Shown: piece after piece, positions 54,097 through 62,154 of the stretch
Position numbering within the stretch: position 1 is the first letter of the stretch
How the letters are laid out: each line of letters begins with the position of its first letter
Origin: Fen-330 sp050008465
Lineage (GTDB): Bacteria > Acidobacteriota > Terriglobia > Bryobacterales > Bryobacteraceae
Length of the DNA: 64,000 nt
Direction: 5' to 3'
NCBI GenBank assembly: GCA_050008465.1
Contig: JBEKMO010000013.1
Location: 12,377 to 76,376 of the forward strand
Notes under the pieces: generated by a model
Databases searched by the model: none
Told to the model about the DNA's origin: nothing
Seen by the model: only the letters and a program-made list of their open reading frames with translations
Translations under genes and position numbers: made by a program

Positions 54097-55002
54097 GTGC
54101 GGGCGGTCTGGTCATTTTGGAGCAAGCCGTATCTGGCACAGCGTTCGAGCACCTGGGCCACGCCGGCCCAGCATTGGCTGTCCTGGATTCTGTCGCTGGA
54201 AACGGCCAGGCGCCATCTTCCCGACACGGCGTTGTACACCGATAGCGCGGGCGCGAACCTGCTGGTCGACAGGCTGGGGCTGGAGTTCCGGGAGGTATCC
54301 ACCGCGCTCGACGACTTAGCGGATCAGGACCCCGGATGGTGGGCCCTCGGCAAACTGCGCGCTTATGAATTGCAGACCGCCCCCTTCGCCCATATCGACA
54401 GCGACGTGTTCCTGTGGAAGGCTCTGCCGGATCGCATGCTGCGGGCGGACGTCTTTGCGCAGAATCCCGAGTATGTGGAGCACTACTACCATCCGCAATG
54501 CCTGGAAGACTCTCTGGCCGCCGGCAAAGGCACCTGGCTGCCCATTGAATGGCGATGGTTCCGCGAGCAAGGCCCCGGACAATATGCGCCTTGCTGTGGC
54601 ATTGTGGGTGGGCGGAACGTAGCCTTCCTGCGGGACTACGCGCGCAAGGCAATCAAGATGGTGGAACATCGCTCGAATCGACGCGCGCTCGGGCGCTTCG
54701 AAGACAAGCCAGGCCACATGATTCTGATCGAACAGTATTTCCTGTCGGCGTGCCTCGGTTACCGCCGCGAGTCGGCCGAATATCTGTTCGAATCCTGGGA
54801 TCAAGCCACCAATCCGTTTCATGCGGCGCAATTGGGATTCACGCACCTGATCGGTTCCGCCAAGAAGGACGAATGGATCGCACGCCGCGTGGAGGCCCGC
54901 GTAAAAAAGGAATACCCCGGACTATTCGCACGTGTACCGAGGGTTTTAGCTGCGCTTACCCGTGGGGCCGAAATACCCAGCCGAGCCCCGGTGCAGAGCT
55001 GA
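54097..55002 (+). CDS. Glycosyltransferase-like protein (DUF6734-like) at the end of the eCIS operon
   Basis: 301 residues from a GTG one base after the previous stop. The fold resembles GT-A glycosyltransferases: WATPAQHWLSWILSLETARRHLPDTALYTDSAG (about 21-53), then WWALGKLRAYELQTAPFAHIDSDVFLWKAL with a DxD motif (D101-S-D103) for metal and sugar nucleotide, and CCGIVGGRNVAFLRDYA near 165. A C-terminal helical region follows. There is no signal peptide or membrane anchor. As part of the operon it may modify particle proteins, or may itself be a payload acting on host proteins as clostridial-type glycosylating toxins do; the sequence does not decide between them. Confidence 0.7.
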   Translation: MRAVWSFWSKPYLAQRSSTWATPAQHWLSWILSLETARRHLPDTALYTDSAGANLLVDRLGLEFREVSTALDDLADQDPGWWALGKLRAYELQTAPFAHIDSDVFLWKALPDRMLRADVFAQNPEYVEHYYHPQCLEDSLAAGKGTWLPIEWRWFREQGPGQYAPCCGIVGGRNVAFLRDYARKAIKMVEHRSNRRALGRFEDKPGHMILIEQYFLSACLGYRRESAEYLFESWDQATNPFHAAQLGFTHLIGSAKKDEWIARRVEARVKKEYPGLFARVPRVLAALTRGAEIPSRAPVQS

Positions 55003-55044
55003 AACACCCCGGAGATGCAGAGTTGTCCATGATGGCCGTTTCCG

Positions 55045-55467
55045 ATGCGTGACAGTTTCCATTGGGCCCGTCTGCTGGCCTTTGTGACCGGCCTCGTGAA
55101 TCAAGAGTTGTTGCCGAAGAACGAGTACCTGGCAGCCGAGAACCGCATCCTCCGAGCGCACCTGCCGACCCGACTGCGGTTCTCCGATCCGGCGCGGTGC
55201 ACGCTCGCCGAGATCGGGAGACGACTCGGCCGGAAGAAACTGAAGGACGTAGCGTGCACCGCGAAGCCAGACACCGTTCTGGCCTGGTACCGCCGGCTGA
55301 TCGCTCGCAAGTTCGACGGTTCTCGACATCGTAGCTATCCAGGCGGCCCCCGCACGGAAGCCGAGGTGGAAGCGCTGGTGGTTCGTTTCGCGCGCGAGAA
55401 TCCGAGCTGGGGATACGACCGAATTGTGGGAACGCACCTGGAATGGCGGTACCGCAAGGATCTGTGA
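55045..55467 (+). pseudogene. Truncated integrase-core (IS3/IS481-like) transposase
   Basis: 140 residues of the N-terminal, HTH-containing part of a transposase. LLAFVTGLVNQELLPKNEYLAAENRILRAHLP, CTLAEIGRRLGRKKLKDV, AKPDTVLAWYRRLIARKF, then ARENPSWGYDRIVG lead into the place where the integrase core (DDE) should begin. The catalytic domain is missing: the frame runs into WRYRKDL and stops. No terminal inverted repeats are seen. It marks the right border of the eCIS region as a site of past mobile-element activity. Confidence 0.75.
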
Positions 55468-55826
55468 CCAGTCTGTTCCCAGTTGTTCCTGGTCTGTTCC
55501 CGGTTGAAAATATCGATCGCTGTGTGGAGTGCACTCCGTATCCACGGCGAATTGCTGAAGCTGGCCGGCCTTCGGCATCCCTTGCTCTGTACCAGCCGGC
55601 CTGAGTGTGTACGGCGAGACTCATTGCACTACCTCCGTTAAAGTCGAATCGCCCACCGGCCGGCCAACAGGCAGAGCGCCACTTCGTCAAGGTGCCCCGG
55701 CATCTGACGAGGTTTGGCTGTTGCCGCAGCGTAGAGCCGCTCGCGCGCCTCTTCGTCGCCTCGCACGACCGCGAGCATCAGGTCAAGCGCCCGCCCGCAG
55801 AAGGGATGAGTCGGCGTTCGACGTCT
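55468..55826. other. Intergenic stretch, no gene recognised
   Basis: Contains only a short tandem (gtctgttccc repeated near 55472 and 55493). Short open frames in this interval show no family similarity and no convincing ribosome-binding site. A minus-strand ATG at about 55616 with GGAGG upstream opens a frame, but the composition is arginine/proline-rich and looks like noise. Confidence 0.5.
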
Positions 55827-56048
55827 TCAAGCCGCCTTGATAGCGAGTGCATTGCGTTTCTCCTTCGTCGCCCGCACTGCGACGAGATAGCTTAACGCTA
55901 GATTGCGGGCCTTTGGGTCCGCGCCGCAAATTTGCGCGAGAGCATCGTTGTCATGCGCGGCAGTGGCCAACACCACCAACTCCAACGTCTTGCCGCCATC
56001 GCCGGCGTACAATGCGCGCAGCTTTTTCAAACGCCCTTTACGATTCAT
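55827..56048 (-). CDS. Small hypothetical protein
   Basis: 73 residues, start ATG at 56048 with AAAGGGA upstream. The sequence is basic at the N-terminus (MNRKGRLKKLRAL), helical in the middle (GGKTLELVVLATAAHDNDALAQICG) and ends VRATKEKRNALAIKAA. Composition is plausible for a real protein and unlike the arginine-rich frames around it. It overlaps the end of another small minus-strand frame by 11 bases, as coupled genes do. Not recognised; could be part of a decayed locus. Confidence 0.35.
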   Translation of the reverse strand: MNRKGRLKKLRALYAGDGGKTLELVVLATAAHDNDALAQICGADPKARNLALSYLVAVRATKEKRNALAIKAA

Positions 56049-56289
56049 GTTTTCCCTTTGCCGCTCGTGCGGACACTGCCTGTCTCACTGCCATTCTGAA
56101 AATTGCGCCTCGGATAGAAGGCGCCCCCACGGTTACCGACTGCCCGTGCTCATGTAGCGTCAAAACGCATCTGTTTTTCGTCCGCCGGCCGATGGGTACG
56201 CGCTGTACCAGCAGTTCGCATGGGTTGGCCTCCAGCCAGGCGAGGGCGCCCGCGGAAGCTCGCGCCTGCCTGGAGAACGGGCAAATCAC
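56038..56289 (-). CDS. Small hypothetical protein, doubtful
   Basis: 83 residues. PIGRRTKNRCVLTLHEHGQSVTVGAP and IRGAIFRMAVRQAVSARAAKG look protein-like, but the first 20 residues overlap, on the opposite strand, the NifX-like fragment that starts near 56270. At most one of the two can be real there. No family recognised and no clear ribosome-binding site. Confidence 0.25.
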   Translation of the reverse strand: MICPFSRQARASAGALAWLEANPCELLVQRVPIGRRTKNRCVLTLHEHGQSVTVGAPSIRGAIFRMAVRQAVSARAAKGKHES

Positions 56290-56575
56290 GAAGCGCGAGA
56301 CCGGGCCTAATGGCGCGCATCACGCCAAGGGGGACGGAGAGTGCCAGCATGGGGGAGCCGAGGGCCACTCTCATGGAGGCATCCTGGCGGCTCTGACGGG
56401 CTGCGATATGGTCCTGTGCGGCGGCATGGGCTGGCGGGCGGCGGAAGCGCTCAAAGCCGGCGGCATCTCTCCGGTCCCAGTCTCCGCTTCCGGCTCAGCG
56501 GAGGAGCTTGTCGCAGCATACGCCGCCGGTTCGCTCATCACATCTAACGGCAGCTTCTGCCGCTGCAGTCATTAG
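56270..56575 (+). pseudogene. Truncated NifX/NafY-like (dinitrogenase FeMo-cofactor biosynthesis superfamily) gene
   Basis: The frame ending at 56575 reads ENGQITKRETGPNGAHH, a His/Gly-rich loop (GECQHGGAEGHSHGG), then ILAALTGCDMVLCGGMGWRAAEALKAGG, SAEELVAAYAAGSL and a C-terminal CRCSH. This is the C-terminal three quarters of the ribonuclease-H-like NifX superfamily, whose GGMG loop is diagnostic. The expected N-terminal strand and HFGRA motif are absent and upstream DNA in the same frame is unrelated, so the gene is 5'-truncated. There is no other nif-related gene nearby; small free-standing members occur in non-diazotrophs. Confidence 0.6.
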
Positions 56576-56702
56576 TGCAGAGTTAGCGCTTTTTGGGTCC
56601 CTGGAATCGCCCGGGCCACCGGCCCCAATGGAGCGGCTGAATGTATAATCGATGCTGGCCAGGATGGCAAAGACGGAAATCGCGCGGACCCTTGTCCGTG
56701 GG

Positions 56703-57005
56703 CTAGGTTCCGTGCATTCTCAGCAGGGTGGCGATGCGATCGTGCTCGCCCTCCTTGCAGGGCTTCTCGGTCTGGCCGCGCAGGCTCTGCCACGCGGAGT
56801 ACAGCAGCACCAGGCCGAAGATGACACCGATCCACTTGGGGGATATGACGCCCGCCAGATAAGCGCCGAACAGCCCGCCGCAGCTCGTGGCGATCTCGAG
56901 GAACATAGCGATGCGAATGTCTGAGTAGCCTTCGCGCACATGGGCCGCGGCGGAGCCCGAGGGGGTGGTGATCACGGAGACCAGCGAGGCGCCGGCCGCA
57001 ACCGG
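56703..57005 (-). pseudogene. Internal fragment of a TSUP/TauE-SafE transporter
   Basis: About 100 residues of a sulfite/organosulfonate exporter family protein: VAAGASLVSVITTPSGSAAAHVREG, DIRIAMFLEIATSCGGLFGAYLAG and KWIGVIFGLVLLYSAWQSL, i.e. about three transmembrane helices. The family has seven to eight helices and about 250 residues; the N-terminal part before VAAG is missing and the frame ends after a short polar tail. It is a dead fragment of the debris zone right of the eCIS operon. Confidence 0.65.
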
Positions 57006-57430
57006 ATATCCGAGCGACCTATATGAAGACGTCTATAGCGGCTGGCGCAGGGTCGAAGGCGCCTCACTCGCTGACGGGAAGTATCAAGCGAACCACTGGT
57101 GCGGTCAGCGAGGCTGAGATGAGGGGACACTTGAGCGCGAACGGTATGGCTGCACAAGAAATCGATTCGAAGATTGAGCACGCTCGCCAGAATCCCAATT
57201 GAGTTTTCTCTAAGCTCGGACCTGCTCCGAACCTGTGTGTCCGGCGTCAACTAGTTTTCCCGGCAGGGAATTCTAATTGTCGCCGAACACATCTCCCCGG
57301 AAATAGCCGCGCAGCACAGCCGCCAGCACTTGGCGATGTGTGGGGAATCGCGGTAGAGCTTCACGGCCTGTCCTGCTCAAGCATTGGGCCGCCGTCGGTC
57401 TTCACTTGGGGCAAATGAGCCGCCCCCGCA
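57006..57430. other. Intergenic stretch, no gene recognised
   Basis: Only very short frames are open here, none with family similarity. A 27-codon plus-strand frame (57117-57200) starting MRGHLSANG may be the tail of a lost gene. The sequence lies between the transporter fragment and the convergently placed end of the GH3 gene. Confidence 0.5.
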
Positions 57431-60400
57431 CTACCGCCGCACCGGGAGATACGCGTCGACCTTCGTCGAGCGCCCGCCCACGGTGGCAGCTACCAGGTGG
57501 TCGCCATCGGGCAAGTCCGGCACGACGACGTTGAGCTGGTACACGCCGGCCATGGTCATGCCGGCATACTGGACGACGGCCGGCACGCCGCCGATGGTCA
57601 CTTTGAGGCCACCCGGATCGGCCGCCGGCAGGGGCGCGGAAAGCAGCAGGCCCGCCGCAATCGGCGGCCAGGTCTGGCCGAAGCCGGAGCCCCATAGAAT
57701 GACCGCTTCGCGCGGCCCGGCGGGCGTGGCGGGCGGCGGACCCGGCGCTAACTCCGGCAGGCACACCCTCGAATAGTCCGTATGCTGCGCTGTAACCCAG
57801 TTGCGCCCGCCGAGAACCTGGGCGAAGAACTCGGGCTGAGCTTCCTCGATCGTGGCGCGCATGGGCCGGCTGGCTCCCGCCGGGGTGATCACCTGCACGA
57901 CCCCGTCGCCGATGTTCACGCGATCGGGCACCTGGAAATTCACCTGGGTCGGCATCACGAAGGAGATTGCGGCGTCGATGCCGTTGACTTGCACGCGCGT
58001 GCCGTCGAGCGAAGTAGGCGCTACGGCGCCGCGGAAATCCGAGAGAATCCAACTCCGCGTGGTGGTGGCCAGGTTGCGGCCGAAAACCGCGCCCCACGAG
58101 CCGCGGAGCAGCGGCTGTGTGTAGCCGGCCGCGTCCACCGCTCCGCCTTCGTCAAGCGCGGGGACGTTCGAGCCGGCAGCAGCGAACCGGAACCAGTTCA
58201 GGTTGAACAGCCCGTTCCCGCCGCCGCGGAAGCGGAGGAACAGATCGTGCAGGCCACTCGCCTGAACGTTCGGGCAGGTGATGGTGGTCCACGCGTACCA
58301 ATCCCCGGTGGCCGGAACCGCGCACACGCCCGCCGTTGGGCCGTCCCGCCAGTCGAGATGCACTTCGATGGTTCCGCCTCCGCCGCCACTCGAGACGCGG
58401 GCTTCCATCTCACTCGCACCGGCGTCGAAATCCACCTCGCGGAAGGCCAGCCAGTCGCCGTCGTGTAGGTAGCCCGTGGCCTGAGTGCCGTCGCCGGCGC
58501 GGGTCAGCAGAACCCCCGAGTAATCGTCGTAATTCTCGGCACGCAGCACCTCGAACGCGTTGCGAGGCGCGAGGACCTCGCCATCGATCCGCACGTCCCC
58601 GCGCAGCCGTATATCGCGGGACGAGCTGCCAACGTGGATCTCCAGCGTGCCGCTTTCAACGGTAAACCTGCTGCGCCGCACATCCCAGAAGGCGGTTTCG
58701 GAGACCGGCACCGTGAAGCTGAGCGAACGCGTTTCGCCGGGCTGGAGCGTGACGCGCTGGAAGCGCTTCAATTCCCGAATCGGCCGCTGCACCTTCGAAT
58801 CGCGCGCGTGGGTGTAAAGCTGAACGACCTCGTCGCCGGCCCGGGCGCCGGTATTCTGCACGTCCAGGCTCACCGTGATCGCGTCGGCCGGTCCGACCGC
58901 CCCCGGCGTGATCGCCAGATTCCGGTAGTCGAAGGTCGTGTAGCTCAACCCATATCCGAACGGGTACAGCGGCTGGCCCTGGAAATACCAGTAGGTGCGC
59001 CCCTTGCGAATGTCGAAATCCTCGATCGGCGGGAGATCGGCGGCGGACTGAAACCAAGTCATCGCCAGACGGCCGGCCGGGTTGTAGTCGCCGAACAGCA
59101 CGTCGGCGAGGAAGTTGCCGAGCTCCTGCCCGCCGTGGGAGGTGTAAAGGATGGCGGGCACGTTCTGGTCCTCCCAATTCATAGCGTTCGGGTAACTGGA
59201 TACCAGCACGACCACGGTGTTCGGGTTGGCCTGGTGAACCGCCCGGATGAGATCGTCCTGAGGGGGAGGCAGGATGATATCGGGCCGGTCCACGGCCTCC
59301 TTGCCGTTGATCGTGGTGTTGTTGCCGACGACGACCACGGCCACGTCTGCCTGAGCCGCCAGCGCCGCCGCGCGCTCGACGCCGTTCTCCAGCACGACAA
59401 CATCGAAGGCCTGCTGCGAGTTGGCCGCGGAGTTGGTCAGGCAGACGGGGCTCGAGTTATAGCTTCCGACAGTGAGGTAGTAGTTGAGCCAGTTGATCGC
59501 GGTGCCGCCGGGGCCGGGAACGAAGTAGAAGCAGAAACTGTTGAACCACCCGTAGGCGTTTTCTTCCGAGGCGTAGAGCTGGCCCTGGTTATTGGCGGTC
59601 ACGTACCGCCCGTTCGCGGCCGACCGCAGAGTGGTGCATCCCCAACCCAAGTCCTCCGCGATGAAGGTCTCCGCGGGGCCGGCGGTGAGGGAGATGGCGG
59701 TCAGCATGGCGGTTCCAGCGACACCGGCATTGACATAGCGGTTGTTGCCGTGAGCCTTGAGCGCGATCTTCGAGGTCCCTTCGTGGAACAGAACCTGCGC
59801 GCCCGAGCCGAGCCGCTGCTGGATGCCGTCGAGCGGCGTCACCTTGTAGGGCAGGTAGCCGGCGTACCAGTCCCTCTCGACTTCGTTGGCGCGCGGACCG
59901 ATGACGGCGACGGTCTTCAACTTCGCCGGGTCGAGCGGCAGCAGCCGCTTGCTGTCGTTCTTGAGCAGCACGACGGACTCCTGGCCGGCGCGGCGGGCAA
60001 GAGCTGCGTGCTCCGGGCTCATCAAGGCGGAATTCGGGATGGCGTTGAAGGGTACCATCTCGGGAGGATCGAACTCGCCCATGAGGAAGCGGACTCGGAA
60101 GTTCCGTCGCAGGGCCAGGTCCAGGTCGGATTCCGTGAGCAGCCCCTGGCCGACGGCGGCCTGCACGGCCGCGATCGCCTGGTCGTCGGTGATGCTGTCC
60201 ATGCCAGCTTTGACGATGGCGGCCGCCGCTTGGGCGATGGTGCTGACATAGTGGTGACCATCGATCAGCCCCGTCAGATCGCCGGCATCGGTGACAATCA
60301 GCCCGTTAAATCCCCATTCGGCTCGCGCCAAGTCCCGGATGAGGTTGGTGGCGGCGCAGGGCAGGTCGTTGATGGCGTTGTAGGCCACCATGTAGGACTG

Positions 60401-61051
60401 CACCTGCTGTTCGCGGGTGATCCTCTCGAACGGCTTCAGGTAATACTCGCGCAGGTTGCGCGGATCGACGTTCGAGCTGGAACTCCCCCGGTTGTTCTCC
60501 ATGCTGTTGGCCGCGAAATGCTTCAGGGTCGGAATGGTCTTGTAGTAACGCGAATCGTCGCCCTGCATGCCGCGCACAAACGCGCCGCCGATGACGCTCG
60601 AGAGGTACGGGTCCTCGCCGTAGACCTCCTCGGTGCGGCCCCAGCGTGGGTCGCGCGCCAGGTCCACCACGGGACTCCAGAACTGCAGGCCCGCTTTGAC
60701 GTTCGGGTCGTTGTGGTATACGCGCGCTTCGTCACCGATGGCCGATCCGACCGTGCGGATCAGTTCCGGATCCCAGGTGTGCGCCAGCCCGGTTGCCTGG
60801 GGGAACACGGTTGCGTTCCTGTATGCGACCCCGTGCAGCGCCTCGCTGCCGACATTTCGCGCCTCGATCCCCAGCCGCGGGACCGCGGGCTGGTAACTCG
60901 CCATGAGCGAGATCTTCTCCTGGAGGGTGAGGCGGGATACAAGCTCGGCCACGCGGATGTCGAGGGGCAAGGAGGGATCACGGAAGTCGCCTGCCGCCAG
61001 AGCGGGGATTCCGGTGGCGAGAAGAGCAAGGACAGAATAGAAAGAAGCCAT
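57431..61051 (-). CDS. Secreted GH3 beta-glycosidase with fascin-like insert, CBM6-like and Solibacter C-terminal domains
   Basis: 1206 residues with signal peptide (about 1-20). The GH3 barrel begins FRDPSLPLDIRVAELVSRLTLQEK. LKHFAANSMENNRG and VQSYMVAYNAINDLPCAA are substrate-site motifs; the nucleophile Asp is in GLIVTDAGDL (about 254). The second GH3 domain (ESVVLLKNDSKRLLPLD) is interrupted at about 425-545 by a beta-trefoil of fascin type (KIALKAHGNNRYVNAG, LRSAANGRYVTANNQGQLYAS) and resumes with VVVVGNNTTINGKEAVDR. Next are an Fn3-like domain (VQNTGARAGDEVVQLY), a CBM6-like domain (about 836-955, AENYDDYSG to NLNWFRF) and the TIGR03437-type domain (about 968 to end, VDAAGYTQPLLRGSWGAVFG). 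Likely a beta-glucosidase or beta-xylosidase acting on plant or microbial polysaccharide outside the cell. Confidence 0.92.
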   Translation of the reverse strand: MASFYSVLALLATGIPALAAGDFRDPSLPLDIRVAELVSRLTLQEKISLMASYQPAVPRLGIEARNVGSEALHGVAYRNATVFPQATGLAHTWDPELIRTVGSAIGDEARVYHNDPNVKAGLQFWSPVVDLARDPRWGRTEEVYGEDPYLSSVIGGAFVRGMQGDDSRYYKTIPTLKHFAANSMENNRGSSSSNVDPRNLREYYLKPFERITREQQVQSYMVAYNAINDLPCAATNLIRDLARAEWGFNGLIVTDAGDLTGLIDGHHYVSTIAQAAAAIVKAGMDSITDDQAIAAVQAAVGQGLLTESDLDLALRRNFRVRFLMGEFDPPEMVPFNAIPNSALMSPEHAALARRAGQESVVLLKNDSKRLLPLDPAKLKTVAVIGPRANEVERDWYAGYLPYKVTPLDGIQQRLGSGAQVLFHEGTSKIALKAHGNNRYVNAGVAGTAMLTAISLTAGPAETFIAEDLGWGCTTLRSAANGRYVTANNQGQLYASEENAYGWFNSFCFYFVPGPGGTAINWLNYYLTVGSYNSSPVCLTNSAANSQQAFDVVVLENGVERAAALAAQADVAVVVVGNNTTINGKEAVDRPDIILPPPQDDLIRAVHQANPNTVVVLVSSYPNAMNWEDQNVPAILYTSHGGQELGNFLADVLFGDYNPAGRLAMTWFQSAADLPPIEDFDIRKGRTYWYFQGQPLYPFGYGLSYTTFDYRNLAITPGAVGPADAITVSLDVQNTGARAGDEVVQLYTHARDSKVQRPIRELKRFQRVTLQPGETRSLSFTVPVSETAFWDVRRSRFTVESGTLEIHVGSSSRDIRLRGDVRIDGEVLAPRNAFEVLRAENYDDYSGVLLTRAGDGTQATGYLHDGDWLAFREVDFDAGASEMEARVSSGGGGGTIEVHLDWRDGPTAGVCAVPATGDWYAWTTITCPNVQASGLHDLFLRFRGGGNGLFNLNWFRFAAAGSNVPALDEGGAVDAAGYTQPLLRGSWGAVFGRNLATTTRSWILSDFRGAVAPTSLDGTRVQVNGIDAAISFVMPTQVNFQVPDRVNIGDGVVQVITPAGASRPMRATIEEAQPEFFAQVLGGRNWVTAQHTDYSRVCLPELAPGPPPATPAGPREAVILWGSGFGQTWPPIAAGLLLSAPLPAADPGGLKVTIGGVPAVVQYAGMTMAGVYQLNVVVPDLPDGDHLVAATVGGRSTKVDAYLPVRR

Positions 61052-61061
61052 CTCCTGTAGC

Positions 61062-62138
61062 CTACTCCGCCGGTTGCTGCTGGGTCAGGCAGTGCAGCGT
61101 GCCTAAGCCCAGCACCAGATCGACGGCGTGAATGCCGACCACCGGCCGGTCCCGGAAGAGTTCGCCCAGGATGCCCAAGGCGACGCGGTCGTTCGGGTCG
61201 TTGAAGGTCGGCACGATCACCGCCGCGTTCGAGATGTAAAAGTTGGCGTAGCTCGCCGGCAGGCGGTCGCCATGGAAGTACAGCGGCCCCGGCATGGGCA
61301 GCGCCACCACCTCGGGCTTCGATCCGTCCTCAAGCCGGAGGTCCCCGATCCGCTCCCAGTTCTCAGACAGCGGGCGGTAGTTGATGTCCGTCGGATCGTC
61401 CTCCTTGATGAACACCACCGTCTTCGGATTCACGAACCGGCAGATGTCGTCGACGTGCCCGTGCGTGTCGTCGCCCGCCACGCCGCCGCCCAGCCAGAAG
61501 ATGTTCGTCGCGCCGAGGTATTCCTTCAGCGTCGTCTCAAAATCCTCCCGGCCCAGGCCCGGGTTGCGAACCTGCGTCGTCGGGTCGAGGTAGCACTCCT
61601 CCGTCGTTAGCAGCGTGCCGCGGCCGTTGACCTCGATGCCGCCTCCTTCCAGCACAAATGGGCGCCCGTTGCACTCGGCGTGGAACAGCCGCTTTCCCAG
61701 CCGCTTGGCCGCGATCTCCGGCACGCGGCGGTCCTTTCGCCAGTCGGGGTACTTGGCCCAGGCGTTGAAGTGGAAGTGAACGATGGCGGTTTCCGCTCCC
61801 CGCTTCACGAACACCGGCCCCATGTCGCGAGTCCAGCCGCGGTTGGTGGGGCGCAAGATGCCCTCAACACACCCCACATCGAGGCCCGCGCGCCCCACGC
61901 GCTCGGCCATCTCCATATCCGCGGTCCAGGAGTTGACCAACATGCAAACGAGCTCTCCCGGCGCAATCTTGCGCACGATCTCGGTGTACACCCAGCGAAT
62001 GGTGTCGATCTTGCCCGGCCAATCGGTGGGGTTGTGCGGCCAGGCGAGCCAGGTGGCTTCGTGCCGCTCCCATTCCGCCGGCATCGAGAAGCCGAGGGCG
62101 CGCGGCGTTTGCCCGGTCGCGGTGCGTGATTCTGCCAT
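61062..62138 (-). CDS. aguA: Agmatine deiminase (peptidyl-arginine deiminase family)
   Basis: 358 residues from the ATG at 62138; an upstream ATG at 62174 would lie inside the divergent gene. It converts agmatine to N-carbamoylputrescine and ammonia. Family motifs: MPAEWERHEATWLAWPHNPTDW, NRGWTRDMGPVFV, FVLEGGGIEVNGRGTLLTTEECY (about 170-192), GDDTHGHVDDICRFV with catalytic His and Asp, and the nucleophile cysteine in GLGTLHCLTQQQ at the C-terminus. The next steps to putrescine (AguB) are not in the window. It is divergent from the deoxyhypusine-synthase-like gene with only 16 bases between start codons. Confidence 0.92.
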   Translation of the reverse strand: MAESRTATGQTPRALGFSMPAEWERHEATWLAWPHNPTDWPGKIDTIRWVYTEIVRKIAPGELVCMLVNSWTADMEMAERVGRAGLDVGCVEGILRPTNRGWTRDMGPVFVKRGAETAIVHFHFNAWAKYPDWRKDRRVPEIAAKRLGKRLFHAECNGRPFVLEGGGIEVNGRGTLLTTEECYLDPTTQVRNPGLGREDFETTLKEYLGATNIFWLGGGVAGDDTHGHVDDICRFVNPKTVVFIKEDDPTDINYRPLSENWERIGDLRLEDGSKPEVVALPMPGPLYFHGDRLPASYANFYISNAAVIVPTFNDPNDRVALGILGELFRDRPVVGIHAVDLVLGLGTLHCLTQQQPAE

Positions 62139-62154
62139 AATCGTATTCTGAACC

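Noticed and set aside
55605..55895. Plus-strand frame of 96 codons between the transposase remnant and the small minus-strand genes
   Set aside because: Arg/Ser/Pro-rich, no ribosome-binding site, no similarity; treated as noise.
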